Shown piece after piece: positions 12,201 through 25,500 of a stretch of 64,000 nucleotides of DNA. The stretch spans positions 63,740,162 to 63,804,161 of the forward strand of contig CM047427.1 in assembly GCA_026168455.1 (NCBI GenBank), read 5' to 3'. The DNA comes from Theocolax elegans (taxonomy: Eukaryota; Arthropoda; Insecta; Hymenoptera; Cerocephalidae). The position numbers and the translations under genes are program-made. The notes beneath the pieces were generated by a model. The model saw only the letters and a program-made list of their open reading frames with translations, was not told the DNA's origin and did no database searches. Each line of letters starts with the position of its first letter. Position 1 is the stretch's first letter.

Positions 12201-14927
12201 CCTTTGAAGATATTCCAATTTCCTCTTTCCACATTTACTCTTATACTAATTTATACATTAAATGCAATGGACTAAAAATTTAAAAAACAATATTTAAAAA
12301 TGAATTTATAAAATATAAATTTTTATTCAACATTTTTTCTATAACGTGATCAAAAAGACTTAAATGAGATGAACAATGTAGTATAAAATACTTAATTAGA
12401 ATATCACCTGGCGATGAATTATATGCGTATGAATGAACCCAGAAGTAACTCTACTAGGAAATGAAATGTTTTAAGATTCTGTAAATATTAAAAGGTTATG
12501 GAACAAACGTCCTCGCCCACTGTGGTTAAAGTACAAAGATCTAAAAAGAATAAATTATTCAAGAAAATCGCTCATTTGAAAATTTTGCATCTTCGAAAGT
12601 TTACAAAACTACGATTGTAGTATTGTATACGTTTAACGTAGCAGTATTTAAAAAGTAAGTGAAGACGAATGTATAGAAAAAATACTTGGAAAAATGTAAT
12701 TTTAGGACACCTTTATTCTTGAGTGGATAATACTTTATTTCGAGGTATAAGAAAAAGTAGTATATTGACCACAGGTAAAAGAAAACACCACTTACCCGAG
12801 GGCAATTTATTATAGTTTGTTCGATTTTCTTAATATTAACTGTATACTTACATCTAATGAACTACATAAATATTTTTTTAATTAATTCTAGGTACTCATT
12901 TACCTCGACAAAAAATTTCCCAACTTAATGTATCGATTAATAAAATGTTACTTTAAAACAGTAAAACAATTTACTGGTTATAAATTACCAACAGTACAAA
13001 CGCCTTTCTGAAAAAACCACATAAGATAAAAAATGTTCAGGGACAAAAGTTACGTGTTCAAGTAAATTGATGATTCTTCAAAGTTATTATCCAACACGTA
13101 TCAGTGAACCGGTTAAACTTTAAAATTTACTTTCTGGTAGCGTTTACAAGGATGAATGGAATTGCGTGATTATATAAAATTCGCATCATCCTCGATCCAA
13201 CCGTCGCCATGCCTTTCTTCGTCACACTATATCGAAATGGTCCATCATTGAAATTATTGGCTGCTGGTTAGAAAAGTTGACGATTCCATAACTACCAAAT
13301 CTATACCTACTAGAATATTAGTATAACCCGATTTTCAAATTAGACGTGTGTATCCCGATGATCGGTTGCTTCACTCACGCGGCACGTGTCAAATCTACAA
13401 TACAGCGAGACTTGATTTTAATAAATAAGAAACTTTGTAGTCAATTTACAAAATAAAGTAGGAAATGCTTGATTTTTTAAAGTATTTTAATGAACGCATT
13501 AAACGTAAAATTAAATCCTCTACTAATAAATTCTCGATCAAGTCAGTAAATTTATAAGAGTGTATAATAAAATACTTATAGTTATAAAATATGAAAAATA
13601 CTAATGAAATTACAGATTAACAGCATTTGATACTTACATACGTTGCCTCATATGTAATAACATTATAATTTTTTTCATTATAATTTTCCAATCCGCCGTA
13701 AAGATATATTATTTAAATATATCCTGAAGATATTTAAGGTGAAACAAAGAATGCATTTTCAGTTGTCTATCTATAAATAGAAACAATTAAATATCTATTA
13801 TAAATATTTTGAACACGATAAGTATGTATATATTGAAGACATTAAGTAATTTCTTTACATTTTTGGTATTTGAAAATGAGTGAAATTGATTTGTAATGAA
13901 TTTATATTCTGAAGGCTTAAAACTTTCCTTGCTAGATGCAGATTGCAAGACAATATTTACTCAAACATTACGCACAATAAATTAGCTATTAATTGATACT
14001 TTCAATCGATATATTTATTAAATAATTGTTCTCAAACTGTATCTTTTCATTACTAACAAAAAATAATTGATATTTTATTTATGTCGTAAAATATATTCTG
14101 TGTAATTTTGTGTAATGATTATTAATTTCTTGACATATATCAACAATTTAATGATAATTCATGGACGTTTAACTTTATTATAATTAATTGACAGGTGTTT
14201 AAGTGTAACACATAGTAAATAAATTTTAAACAAATATTTGTCAAATTCTTCGACCCTCGAGCGACCATGGATCTTACAGGAGATACGAAAATTCTACCTA
14301 TCTCAGTGCATTAGGGTCAACAAAAATTTCTTCCGCTATTATTATACCTATATGAACGAAAACGTACCGGTCGTTACGCTTAACCGTAATTCTTTCCTCT
14401 TTTTTTCGCAGGGCGTGGCGGGTTTTTCTATCACGTGCCACGCGGCACGAGTCGTTCCACCTCGTCGAACAGTTAGCGTATTTTTTAAAATGACCGTCCA
14501 GTGGAAAGCCAATGAAAAAGTTGGCAATCTTTTTTCAGCCCGTACCGTTTTATACATTTTCATCGAGAGCTTTTTTCCACCCTCGATCGTTGTGTGTTTG
14601 AGGTGCGCTACTTCGATGGGCTGTTAAAACGCTATTACCTTGCACAATAGTGATTGATTCGACGCGTATACCCGCGTATATAATACGCTGAAATTATGAA
14701 ATACACTTGAGTTTTACGGCTAGAGAAAAAGGAGCCACGTCGTCACTCATTTGCACATGCGACTTTCCTTGCACGGTTTACAATAATATAAATATCTGTT
14801 AGATTTGTTTTCTCTTTGAATGTTGCTTAACCGTTTATATCTCATTATAATATCAATGTATATATTTTTTACATCCCAATGACTGATTAAATTACATAAT
14901 ATTAAAATAATTTAACAATAAAAGGAA

Positions 14928-15095
14928 TTAAGCAGCTCTCACTAATTTTAAGCATTCTTTGGAATGTGAACCTGCATGTGAAGATGCGCCACTAGTAATA
15001 GATGATACAATATTTAAATCAGCATGTAAATGCGATTCTACAATGCAACCTAAACAAATGTTTCCACACTTAAGAGTATCTTGTGCAGTTCCAAC
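14928..15095 (-). pseudogene. unrecognised Cys/His-rich open frame of 55 codons, possible terminal exon or decayed gene
   Basis: The minus strand from 15095 down to the TAA at 14928-14930 encodes 55 residues with dense Cys and His, including LKCGNICLGCIVESHLHAD. There is no ATG; two stops (TAG, TAA) lie just upstream in the same frame. Further upstream on the same strand are KNSHFLYKYKSSRCYSI after a strong acceptor (TTTCTGTAG), the frame 15264-15461 containing CLHFCPCCPF, and MTESSRKRKHTQYYK near 15710. It looks like protein-coding ancestry, but no intact model joins these parts. I do not recognise the family. Confidence 0.3.
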
Positions 15096-16294
15096 TTACT
15101 AGATTGAATAACATCTAGAAGATTTATACTTATACAAAAAATGGGAATTTTTCTACAGAAATAGACAGAAAAAAAACTTGTAAAAGAGTTCTGTACTTAT
15201 CAGTATACAGTCTTACTGAGGAATTTTAGTTATAATTTTAAATTTAATCTTACTTGGAAGGTATCAGAATTTTGTGCCACTCATTTTGATCAAACTTCCA
15301 ATATTACATTTTTCTAATTTATGAATTGTTTGTAGAGTTATAAAATCAAATGGGCAGCAGGGGCAAAAATGTAAACATGTTAACTTTTTCCAAATTACGG
15401 AATTACATATACATACATCTTCATGCACGAATATTAACGTATTCAAGTCCACAATATACAATTAATTATTTGCTATAATTAGTTGCTTATGTATAATATA
15501 CAATTCATTTAAAACTGTTGTAAATTATAAAATAAATTATCTCATATTATTTAATCCTGTAACATTATTATCGATGTTTATTTGTACTTACCTCATATTG
15601 CATATATCCGATACTATAATATTAATAAAATATTATTTTTTACCACGTTCCTTGAAATAATAATGTAATTTATAATATTGTGTATGTTTTCGCTTACGAG
15701 AAGATTCTGTCATTTAAGTACAATTGCCTTTTTTGACTCCACTGCAGCAAGCATTAACAAATAATCAGAATCTTATATCAGAGCCTATTATATCTATATT
15801 CATTTATACTAACCTAAAACCTTCCAAATTAAATTTATACTTATTCAACAGTAGATATAACATTATAATTATGTTGTAGTGTTGAATAATCGACAATTTA
15901 CTATAGAAAATAATTAAAAATATTACTAATGTACTAATTAATATGTTGAACAATAAGTAAATACATGGTTAAATAATTTATGAGAGTAATTATTTGTAAT
16001 ATACAGCAATTTTTCAGATAATTTATAATATAAATTAGTAAATAATTATATAAATTAATTAGATATATGTTTTATAGTCGGAAGATGTATTCTGCATAAA
16101 GATACGTATTATTTCATAATTTTGTAAAAAATTAATATGGTTTTTTTGTGCACATGCTGCCGATTGAAATCTATAACTCTATAAACATGATTCTTAAATT
16201 AGAAAAATTGATCCTGGCAGTTTGATCAAAATTGGTGATTTAGAGTTCAGGTACTTTCCAGGTAGTTGTAAGTTATAAGTTATTTTTTTTAGTA

Positions 16295-16495
16295 CACGGA
16301 AAAAAATTCCTGATAATTTTTACCCTGTAAGAATAGTAAAAGTGGGACATACTGTCTTTTCTGGAAAAATTTACCCGGTTTTCAGTTAAAAATTACAAGA
16401 AGTCAGGATAGCAGGGTAATTTTTTCCAGAAAAGACAGTTCGTCCCATGTTTTCTAACCTTACAGGGTAAATATTATCAGAAATTTTTGTCCGTG
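16295..16495. mobile_element. 201-bp palindromic MITE
   Basis: Inverted repeats start CACGGA[A/C]AAAAATT and extend inward for about 85 bp per arm with scattered mismatches. The element is flanked by the direct repeat TAGTA on both sides (16290-16294 and 16496-16500), a plausible target duplication. It encodes no protein. The superfamily is uncertain. Confidence 0.75.
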
Positions 16496-16500
16496 TAGTA

Positions 16501-19500
16501 TTTTTTTAACATTCAAACTCTCATCTTGTGTGCATTGAGCATCTTTATAACAAGATTACATTGGAAGATATATTATAGTCTGAAGGAAATAAATAAATAA
16601 ATAAACAAATACTACTATTGTAAAATTTTTAATCGCAAACTACATTTTACTTATTTGTATAATAATTATTAAAAAAAGCCTTATGTCCGTTCAGTACATC
16701 ATACAATATTTTTACACGTGCTAATTCAAATAATAATTTTAAATTACTATCCGAAATGTGATCTATATTTAATTCTATTCGTTAAAAATGTAAAAACTAC
16801 TATGTTAATTCGTTGCCACAAACCGAGTAAAATATAATCAAAGTAAATTAAATTTATTTCCAAGTCTGTAAATTAATTTAGATTATTTTGGTAAGTCAAT
16901 GCGTAATACTATAAAACGAATTTACGCGTATTTCTTAAAATATAAAGTGGATCGGTCCTTTCATTACGATAAACAAATTTATATCACCTAAAAAATGAGT
17001 TGTTACGTCACTACGAATACCATGTCAAGTTCAACGTCAGCTGATAAAATTTCGGTTAACGAAAGAAGTGTAACAGCGGTAGTCTGTTTATCATTGAAAT
17101 ACATAAAAACAAATTAATATTTATAAAAAAAATAAAGTGTATAACCTGATGGAAAGGAGGTAGTATACATACGATCAATCGCGCATGTATAATGTGCCAC
17201 GGTGTGTGTCCCACTTAGTTTTGAGCGCAATCGACGCAATCGACGTATCGGATCGGATCGATATTATCATGATTATTGGCGTCAATCACGGCGGTCCGCG
17301 GAACGGTTCGATCACCGGAGAAACGTTGGGGCTCTTATTCGCAACATTATATTATATCTTATATAATGCATTATCGAGGCTTAATACGCTTTTTCCTATG
17401 AAAATATGCACGCCCTAAACTTTCGAATTCTCGCATCGTGTTTTCTTTTACATCTCTAACTATCTAGGTATATTTTTTCATTCATTCCCGGGCACAAGCT
17501 TAAGTTAGAGAATAAAGAGGGTATGAAGATTTACAATAAAGCTGCAGATCAATTGTTATTGAAATTAGAGTTGAAAAGTAGAGCGACAATGCTACAAGTT
17601 TCGAGATTGAAATGTTTCAGTGATCGAGTTGCAATTCATTATCTATTTCGTTTAATGTCTTGTAATTTACTAATTTATTTGACATGATACAAATGTAAAT
17701 ACAATAAATATTCTCAAACAAGTATAATTTAATAATTATACATTTTATTATTTAATTATAACGTTAAACGATCATTAACAGTTTTTACTGTCTACCTTCT
17801 TACAAGTGATATTCAAAAGAAACGGCAGAGTTTATCAAAAAATCTTTAATTAGTTATAAAATTGTTTGCACAAAGATTAATTTAAGGCGAAAACTTTTCA
17901 TGACTTTCACAGAATAGTCTGTTTTTATATACATGAAAATATTAAATTAAGTATAATTTAAGAGAAAGCGAATGAAAATTTAAAATTCTGATGAGAGAAG
18001 TGAATATTTTCTCGTAAAATATAAATTCTAAAGTACTTAGCAAACTTTTATCATTTATTAAAGTAATATATTAAGATTTGATTTCTACAGATCAATGTTT
18101 AATCGTCACGTAAGTGTAAAAAGGGATTAAAGGGATTTAAATTTCATTAAATTTTTTTGTTACATAGGTAAAGTTCTTGAACTGGCAAATTGCCATTTCT
18201 ATCCAAAATTGCTTGACTAACAGAAAAACTTTTTTTATGTTTTGTGAGATCCATGTTTTTATTCGTCTAACTTTTAATTTATTTATGAATAAGAGTACAA
18301 GACTATAAGGTGATAACAAAATATTAGAAGGAAAATATAAATTGAAGAAGTTAACATTTTTCTGTCATTAAATTAATAATTTTTTGTTCTTAATCAATTT
18401 TTGTTTAAGGATCCTTTAAAAATTTTAATCAACCTTTACCAATATCAATATGTTCGATAACATTTGTAGAAGCTGTACGTAAATGTCAATATATGTTTGT
18501 ACACAATATCAGAAGGCGCAACGTCAAGCATTTTCCTTACCACCCTGGCATTCGCCTTCTACTAGTCAAATACGTATATTAAAAAACTTTCATCCTCCAC
18601 GTCCTCGATTAAAATTTGTACTTCTATAGAATAGTGTAAAATTGCAGCGTTGTCCCATGGGCAAAAACGCAGCCGGACATTTTTTTGCCGCACCTTTGTA
18701 ACACCCACACGGTGCATTCCTATATACCTGCGCCAACGATTGGCGAAAGTGTGACGAGTGCGTATGTGCAACTTCCGGGTGTTGGTACGTCCTTCGATCC
18801 TAACAAGGACGTCCCCAAGAAGAAGAGTGTATATATGGTAATCTTTGGCTAATCTTCATATAATTGAGGAGTCCACGCGTTCGTACTATCCGCACAATGA
18901 TATTTCGTAAATTACAAATCAATTTAAAATCTTTGGCATATAAGTAACTATTGAAATAAAATCAATCATTTTTTATTGCATTATACGTTTTATTTAATTT
19001 ATTACGTAAGAAAATTTAAATTTTTTTTTCAATTATTGTGGTGAAATATTTTATTATATTTGAAATAGGTAAAAGTTCAAACTTTTTGTTAAAAATGTAA
19101 AGGGGAAGAAGTTTGATTTATTCGATGACTTTTGAATAAAGTGATGCATATTCAAAAGAATCACATGCACTGTTGATCCGGAAACAATGGAGATAGCGCT
19201 TTTGTTAAAGCTTATTTGACATGGAGCAGTGTGTTAGTACCGTTCGTAAAATCTGAATACCATTGAACAAATCCATTCAAGTGCAAAATTTTTAATAAAT
19301 TTTTTTAATAGTAAAACGTGCTCGTGGTCATGCTAGCAATTACAACGTTTTAAATCTATTTCCGGTCAATATTTTCTTAAAATATATTTGCGGTGCTCAA
19401 AATAATAATACGTAGAGTTTATGTTTTATTACGCTTTCAGAATTTACAAGTGCATACTACGTATATATACTGAAAGAAAATCATTTCAACCAAAACCTAT

Positions 19501-22500
19501 TGAAAAACAATATCGCGTCGTTTAAGTAGGTGTACGCGAGTTACTTTTACTAATTGTAGATCGACTTAAGGAGAGAATCGGTTTGAACGTTAAATAAACC
19601 ATTAGAACGATTTGACACGCCTAAGCAGATTCCATTTGAATCTCTTGACTTAAATACATCCATACTTAAACGACATTAACGAAAACAAATATAATATGTA
19701 CACTAAATTTTTCAACGGAACAGAATAACGAGAAAGATGCATCGATCAACGGATGGCTATCTTTGAAGAATGAAAACGGCACTTTCGTATACAACGACTT
19801 CCTGCACCGAGAAAAGCCATTGATTCTTCCGGCTGAGTGTATACGTGTGAGTGGTGTACACATATAGGTGTTTGACGTACGGTCGTCATCGCTATGCACG
19901 ACCGAGGCCCGAGCGAGCGAACGACGGGGCGCGTACCTTGACTGTAACGGGATATTCTCACAGGTCACGCGCGTATTGCGTTAACCGCGCGCGCATTATT
20001 ATCCACGTTGCGAGGCAGAGGTCGCGAAACCCATTTGTCTATACATAGAGATCGTGGATTGCATTGTACACATTCGCTTGTGATGGGGAAGATACATTCG
20101 CCCCGCGGTTATTTGACAAATTTTATACGGTTTCATCGATTCAATAATACCCAACGAACAAGTTCTTTGATTTTATGTACTCGTGTACTCTTTACTTTAT
20201 CAAATGTTTAACAATAAATGTTTATAATAACAGTTTTAAGAGAATACTGATGTTCCTCTCTAATTAATTACTCTGAAAACAGTGAACATTGGCGGTAGTG
20301 CATTATTTGACCATTAATTTATTAATACATCGAGTAACAAAGTCATCAACGAATTAAAAAATATTTTTATTGCGAGTTGCATAGCAACTGAAATTTTTAA
20401 TTTCTTATAGATTATCGTTAAATGTGCTCAACGTCTTACTATAAGTATGATAATATTTAAATTAATCTTAATTCAACCTATAAGTATAGTAATTAAAAAT
20501 GTTTCCTAAATTTACCTCACTGTAATGTAAAATTTGTACATGTATTATAAATTATAATCAGCCAGGCATTGAAAGTTTTAAAATTGTACTTTGAACATGC
20601 AAAGATAAGTTGTGGATTATGTTAATGTAAGCATTTAGAAATTTAACTTTTCGAATGATCTTTCGCGATAGTCTGTTCCACAAAGTAAAATATAATAATA
20701 GTTATTATAATCTGCTCTATATATTGCGTGGCCTATATTTTAAAAATGATAATTGCACATTGATGTTACGCTACTTTCTTTACGTGCAACAGCTCAAACT
20801 ATATCTTTTATCTTGCAATTTTCACAATATAAATATAAATTATTCACTTTACTTGATATAGATCATTCGATTTACCAAAAAAAGTATTGATACGATGATT
20901 TTATAAAGCACAATAATGTTTTTTTAACTGTTTTTTAACGAATCATAGTTTACGAAGCAAGTCATTAATCTTGCGATCGCATCTTCGTGCTCACCTGACA
21001 GCGTGTATGCAAGTCTACAACTATAAGATTCACACTAGCAGTCGAACGTTCACAAAAGAGAAAGACAATTACTAAGACAGAGAGAGAGAAAGAGGGAGAG
21101 AGAGATGGAGAACGCGAGGCCGCGCACCTCGAAATCCATCCCGTGCAGATAGTACGCGCGCGCATACAAAGTCGCCGATGCAAGAGATTAGAATTCGCGA
21201 TCGGGTTCGTTTCTAAGAAAAAGGAGCGTGCATCAGAGGAGGATCAGCTCGCAAACGCAGTCGAACGTTTGGCAGTGAAAGTATTTACAACCGACGAATT
21301 TCGTGTGAAAGGATTGAGACTTATCAAGAAAATATTTGCTAACTGACCTAAAAATATTTGGTAATTTATCTGTTGTGCTGTTTGCATTTAATTAGAAACA
21401 ATGAACTCTTTACTAAAATTTGTATTTTTATTCTTTTTGTTCAAAAATATATTAAGTAATAGCCAGTATTCTTTTTATTTTATACAAATTATTATTTCTT
21501 ATGAGTTGGAATGAAATGTCTTAATTTATTTAATATAAAAGATTGTATCAAAATAATATTTTTTAATAAAAATTATGAGGACAGCATGGTAAAGTTAGGA
21601 CATATCATCTGCTCCACAAAATTTAACATAAAATATGATGCTATTTGTAATGAAATTGTTTGAATTTTACCGCGCTGTCACGGTAATTTTTAGGTTAGTG
21701 ATTAAATCTGCCGGATTTACACTGTTGACACGGTAAATTTAATAAAGAAATTTTCTTCGTGTAGAAATATCTAGAATGCTTGTCACATATAGAAACAGCA
21801 ATACTATAATGTAATAACTTTGATTTACCCTTTTTGTATAATATCACCGAAGGTAAAATTATAACATCATACTACATCAACACATACATTTTAAAAGTTT
21901 AACAGGTAATATTATTTATTATTCTAGATAATGTTACATAAACTTTATTTTTAGAAATAATATTAAACACTAATAATTTCAGATTTTTGTGCGTTGCACT
22001 GAAAATCTAGTGGAGTGTCTAGAAGAAAACACACTGTTTTAATTTGATTGTAGTAGCATTCTAATAAATATTCTAAATTTAAAATTGTTTTCATTTAGCA
22101 GTAAGTTAATGCATGTTTACATCAATTAGATTAATATATAGAAGATTATCTTCTTTATCCCTGATAAAATCATATTGTCGCTATATTAAGAAGAATTATT
22201 CCTGCTAGACTTGAATGGATTTGCAGTTACTCTTTGAAATGGTTTTTTTCTGTATCCCTGACTCAATAATTATTTTAATAAAGTTGAGTTGAAAAAATTA
22301 ACAATTCGGTGGGCTACGTGAAATGACAAGGTAGGTATATGAATAGCTCCAAATATAATATTGAAGCGAAACTACTATCATAGATCACGCGATAAATCTA
22401 TCGAAAACAGTAATCTCCATTTATATAAAGTAAGTTCACTGTAGAAAATAATGAGGTCGATATCTCAGTGACAAGTTGGTATTCATTTGCATTTAGCCTC

Positions 22501-25500
22501 TCAAATTTCAAGCAGGAAAAGCAAAAGATCTCTGATGTCCTACCATCATACGTACATATATATATTATCCACATTCTCCGCAGTTGGCTCAACGTTGACC
22601 GTGACCTTGCAGTTTCACTCCCACTTTCTACCTCTCTTTCTCTCTCTTTCTTACTCTTAGATCGTCGAAGACTCCTGCTCGCAGGGATCGCAGGTGAGCT
22701 ACTCTCTCGGGCTTTTTTACTTTCATCCACTACCTAGAATTACACCCCAAATACGGGACCGACATGTAATGAGCGACCACTTTTGAAGAAGAAAATTATA
22801 TGTGATACTCAATCTGTACAATATAAATATGTGCTCATTTGGGTTAGATAAAAATAAAAAATAAATTTGACAAAGTTCTGTAATTTTGTTTAAAATTATA
22901 ACATATTTTTCGAACATTAAATAATATAAAGAATATACATTACTTAGCAAATTAAGCAAATATATGCAATTGGTATTTTTATTGCAAGAGTTTGTAAAAA
23001 AATAATTTGGACACTTTATTAAAAGAACAAACAAATCAAACAAAAATTAATTTTAAGTTATTGATCAGTATTTAAAATAAAGAGTAAGATATGTGTACGA
23101 CACAAGCTACTTATATGCTACAGGCATTTTAATAGTATCACATTCATGTATGCATCAGCTTGTAAAATCGTTATAAATTTGTAAAAACCAGAATATCAAA
23201 GTACCAAACATAAACCAAAGTTGTGGCTTTTTATAGCACTGTAGTAAAATGTTCGTCAAGCGATTTCTATCAAAATCAATGCCTCATTTTTATTACTTTT
23301 CAAAACTTTTCTTTAAAGTTATTATAGAGTCCATTTGCATATTTACATCATCGCTTTTTTTCAGTAGACATTTTATATTCTTGACATTGAAACTTTCTAT
23401 CAAATAGTGTCATATTTCCCTCACTACTATTAGTAACACTTTCAGTAACAACTATCGAGTTTAACTGATCAACAAAAATTTATTTCTAATAATTTTATTT
23501 GTATCAAAATTTACCTTCATTGAACACCCAATGTTTATGTTTCATAAAGTGTTAATTAAAAATTACAAAAAAATGTATTTCTACTGAAACAATTCATTAA
23601 GATAAAACCAGATTTATCTTAAAAATTTATTTATTTTTATAATAATAATTTTTGAATTGATGATATTATTAATAATTGTACTTGATAACCTATATGCAAT
23701 ATAAAACTTGCAAAGTCTATAAAAATAAAAAAAAATTTATTATCTCGATGAAACAATAATTTTATACAAATAAGTTTTTCTTATTTTCAATCACGAATTA
23801 AATTTCGACACAAATATCATCATTTATAACTTTCTCTTGAGAGATCGTATAAAACATTAACTAAATTTTAATATCGTAAAGAAAATTTTTTTTACTACAA
23901 GCAGAGTCTATATGCCTCTTTAAAAAAGTCTATAAAATACTAGTAAATTTCTCATCTCAACAGATACAATCTCTTTTCAACAGTTCCTTTCGTATATGTA
24001 TGCAACTTTTGCAATTATTAATACACGCCTATCATCAGCTCATCGTGCCATAAAATGTTCCATTCCCACAATGTGTCCGCGTATCTTATCGGCCGACTAA
24101 CCTCCCGTGACTCCTTCCATGCAACAAACCGATTTTTTTACCTCCTCTCGATTTTCACACAGGCAAATCTATATACACTTAACTCGCCATCCTCTCTTTC
24201 AAAACCGCGTATATACTATACATCACGGTATCCATTTCGTCATGTACACGCGCATCGTTTTCAAAATGATGGAATCATTAGTTGAAACGCGTAGATTATT
24301 CATATATAAAAACCTTCTGATGGAAAGTCAAAATTTATTAATTTGTTTTAACAAATAATTTATATTTAAACATTTTGTTTCGTACTATATAAATCTTGTA
24401 AAGTGACGGATTACAAAGATAATAAACCTTTATAAATATTTGACCAAAATATTGTTCAATCATTATAAAATTTCAAATAAGTAGATTTCACTTCGAGACA
24501 AAAAAAATATACATACTTTTTTATATGTATTTTTATAAATGTACTACTATGTCACAAATTTATTTTTGTTTAATCAAAAGTATAAAGCAAAATTATAGTA
24601 GTATCCTTAATCACAAGAAATGGTCCTAAATTTGTCAAAGTATATTAATTAGTATGAAGTGTAAAAAAAATCTCTTAAGTTTCTCCATCAGCAATTATAA
24701 ATGATGACAGGTACGTGTACCTGTATAACTACAATAATATAGGTTGATCCCAAGCGGCGGCAGAAAACGAAGAAACACGGTTACGCCATTTGACTCGCCC
24801 ATCGTATAGTTCACCCCATTTCTGTTTTCACTACACTAAATACGTATTGCTGTTTTTGAATTACAATGTTATATTATAGTCATAACTCTAAGTGAATTCT
24901 GAGGTTTTGTTTAAACTATTGTTCTGCTATACACGTTTTTGTCGTAAAAAATAATAGTTGTATGCAGATGAATTATGAAAATATCCAATATTTCTTGTTC
25001 TTATACTTGTATACGCCTACAGAATAATTTTCACTTTATAAAAAGTTTTTCCCCTTATTCTAAGAGAAAACGTGGAAAAGCAAATTGAAGAATTGAGTTA
25101 TTAGACGCGATATTTAACAATATGAATAATAACGTAAGCTTTATTATGTTTTTGCGGTAACCGATATATTCCAAATTTTTATTAGATACAGAAAAATGCT
25201 TATTGCAACAGAGAAAATCAGTCCAAGTGATGGCAAACGAATGAACGGGTGAAAGCCAACATCATTGTGGTAGCGACAAGGTCGCTGTCACTGGGTACTT
25301 AACTATACACACTCCGAGAGATTGTGTTATTACAAAATCGCGATGATCCGTATACAGCTAATTACGCCGGTCGATCAATTCGTGTATCCAATTGATATTC
25401 GTTTACCGAGCGCTGTTTACCTTTATCCTCGACTACACGGGGATTACTTGACCACCAAACAGGTGTTTGATCACCTACGGCTACACAACGACCTAATCGT

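Larger units (their letters stand above)
5733..14927. other. gene-free stretch with several GC-rich islands
   Basis: AT-rich background with GC-richer islands at about 6160-6290, 8370-8640, 10200-10520, 11590-11860 and 14390-14640. None gives a recognisable protein. They could be regulatory elements or untranslated exons; for example 10220-10330 follows an AG and is dense in CpG. No family similarity seen. Confidence 0.55.

Noticed and set aside
14238..14627. 129-codon frame starting near 14238
   Set aside because: Starts at a non-ATG codon, no recognised similarity, and overlapped by an equally good antisense frame; probably a GC-rich regulatory island.
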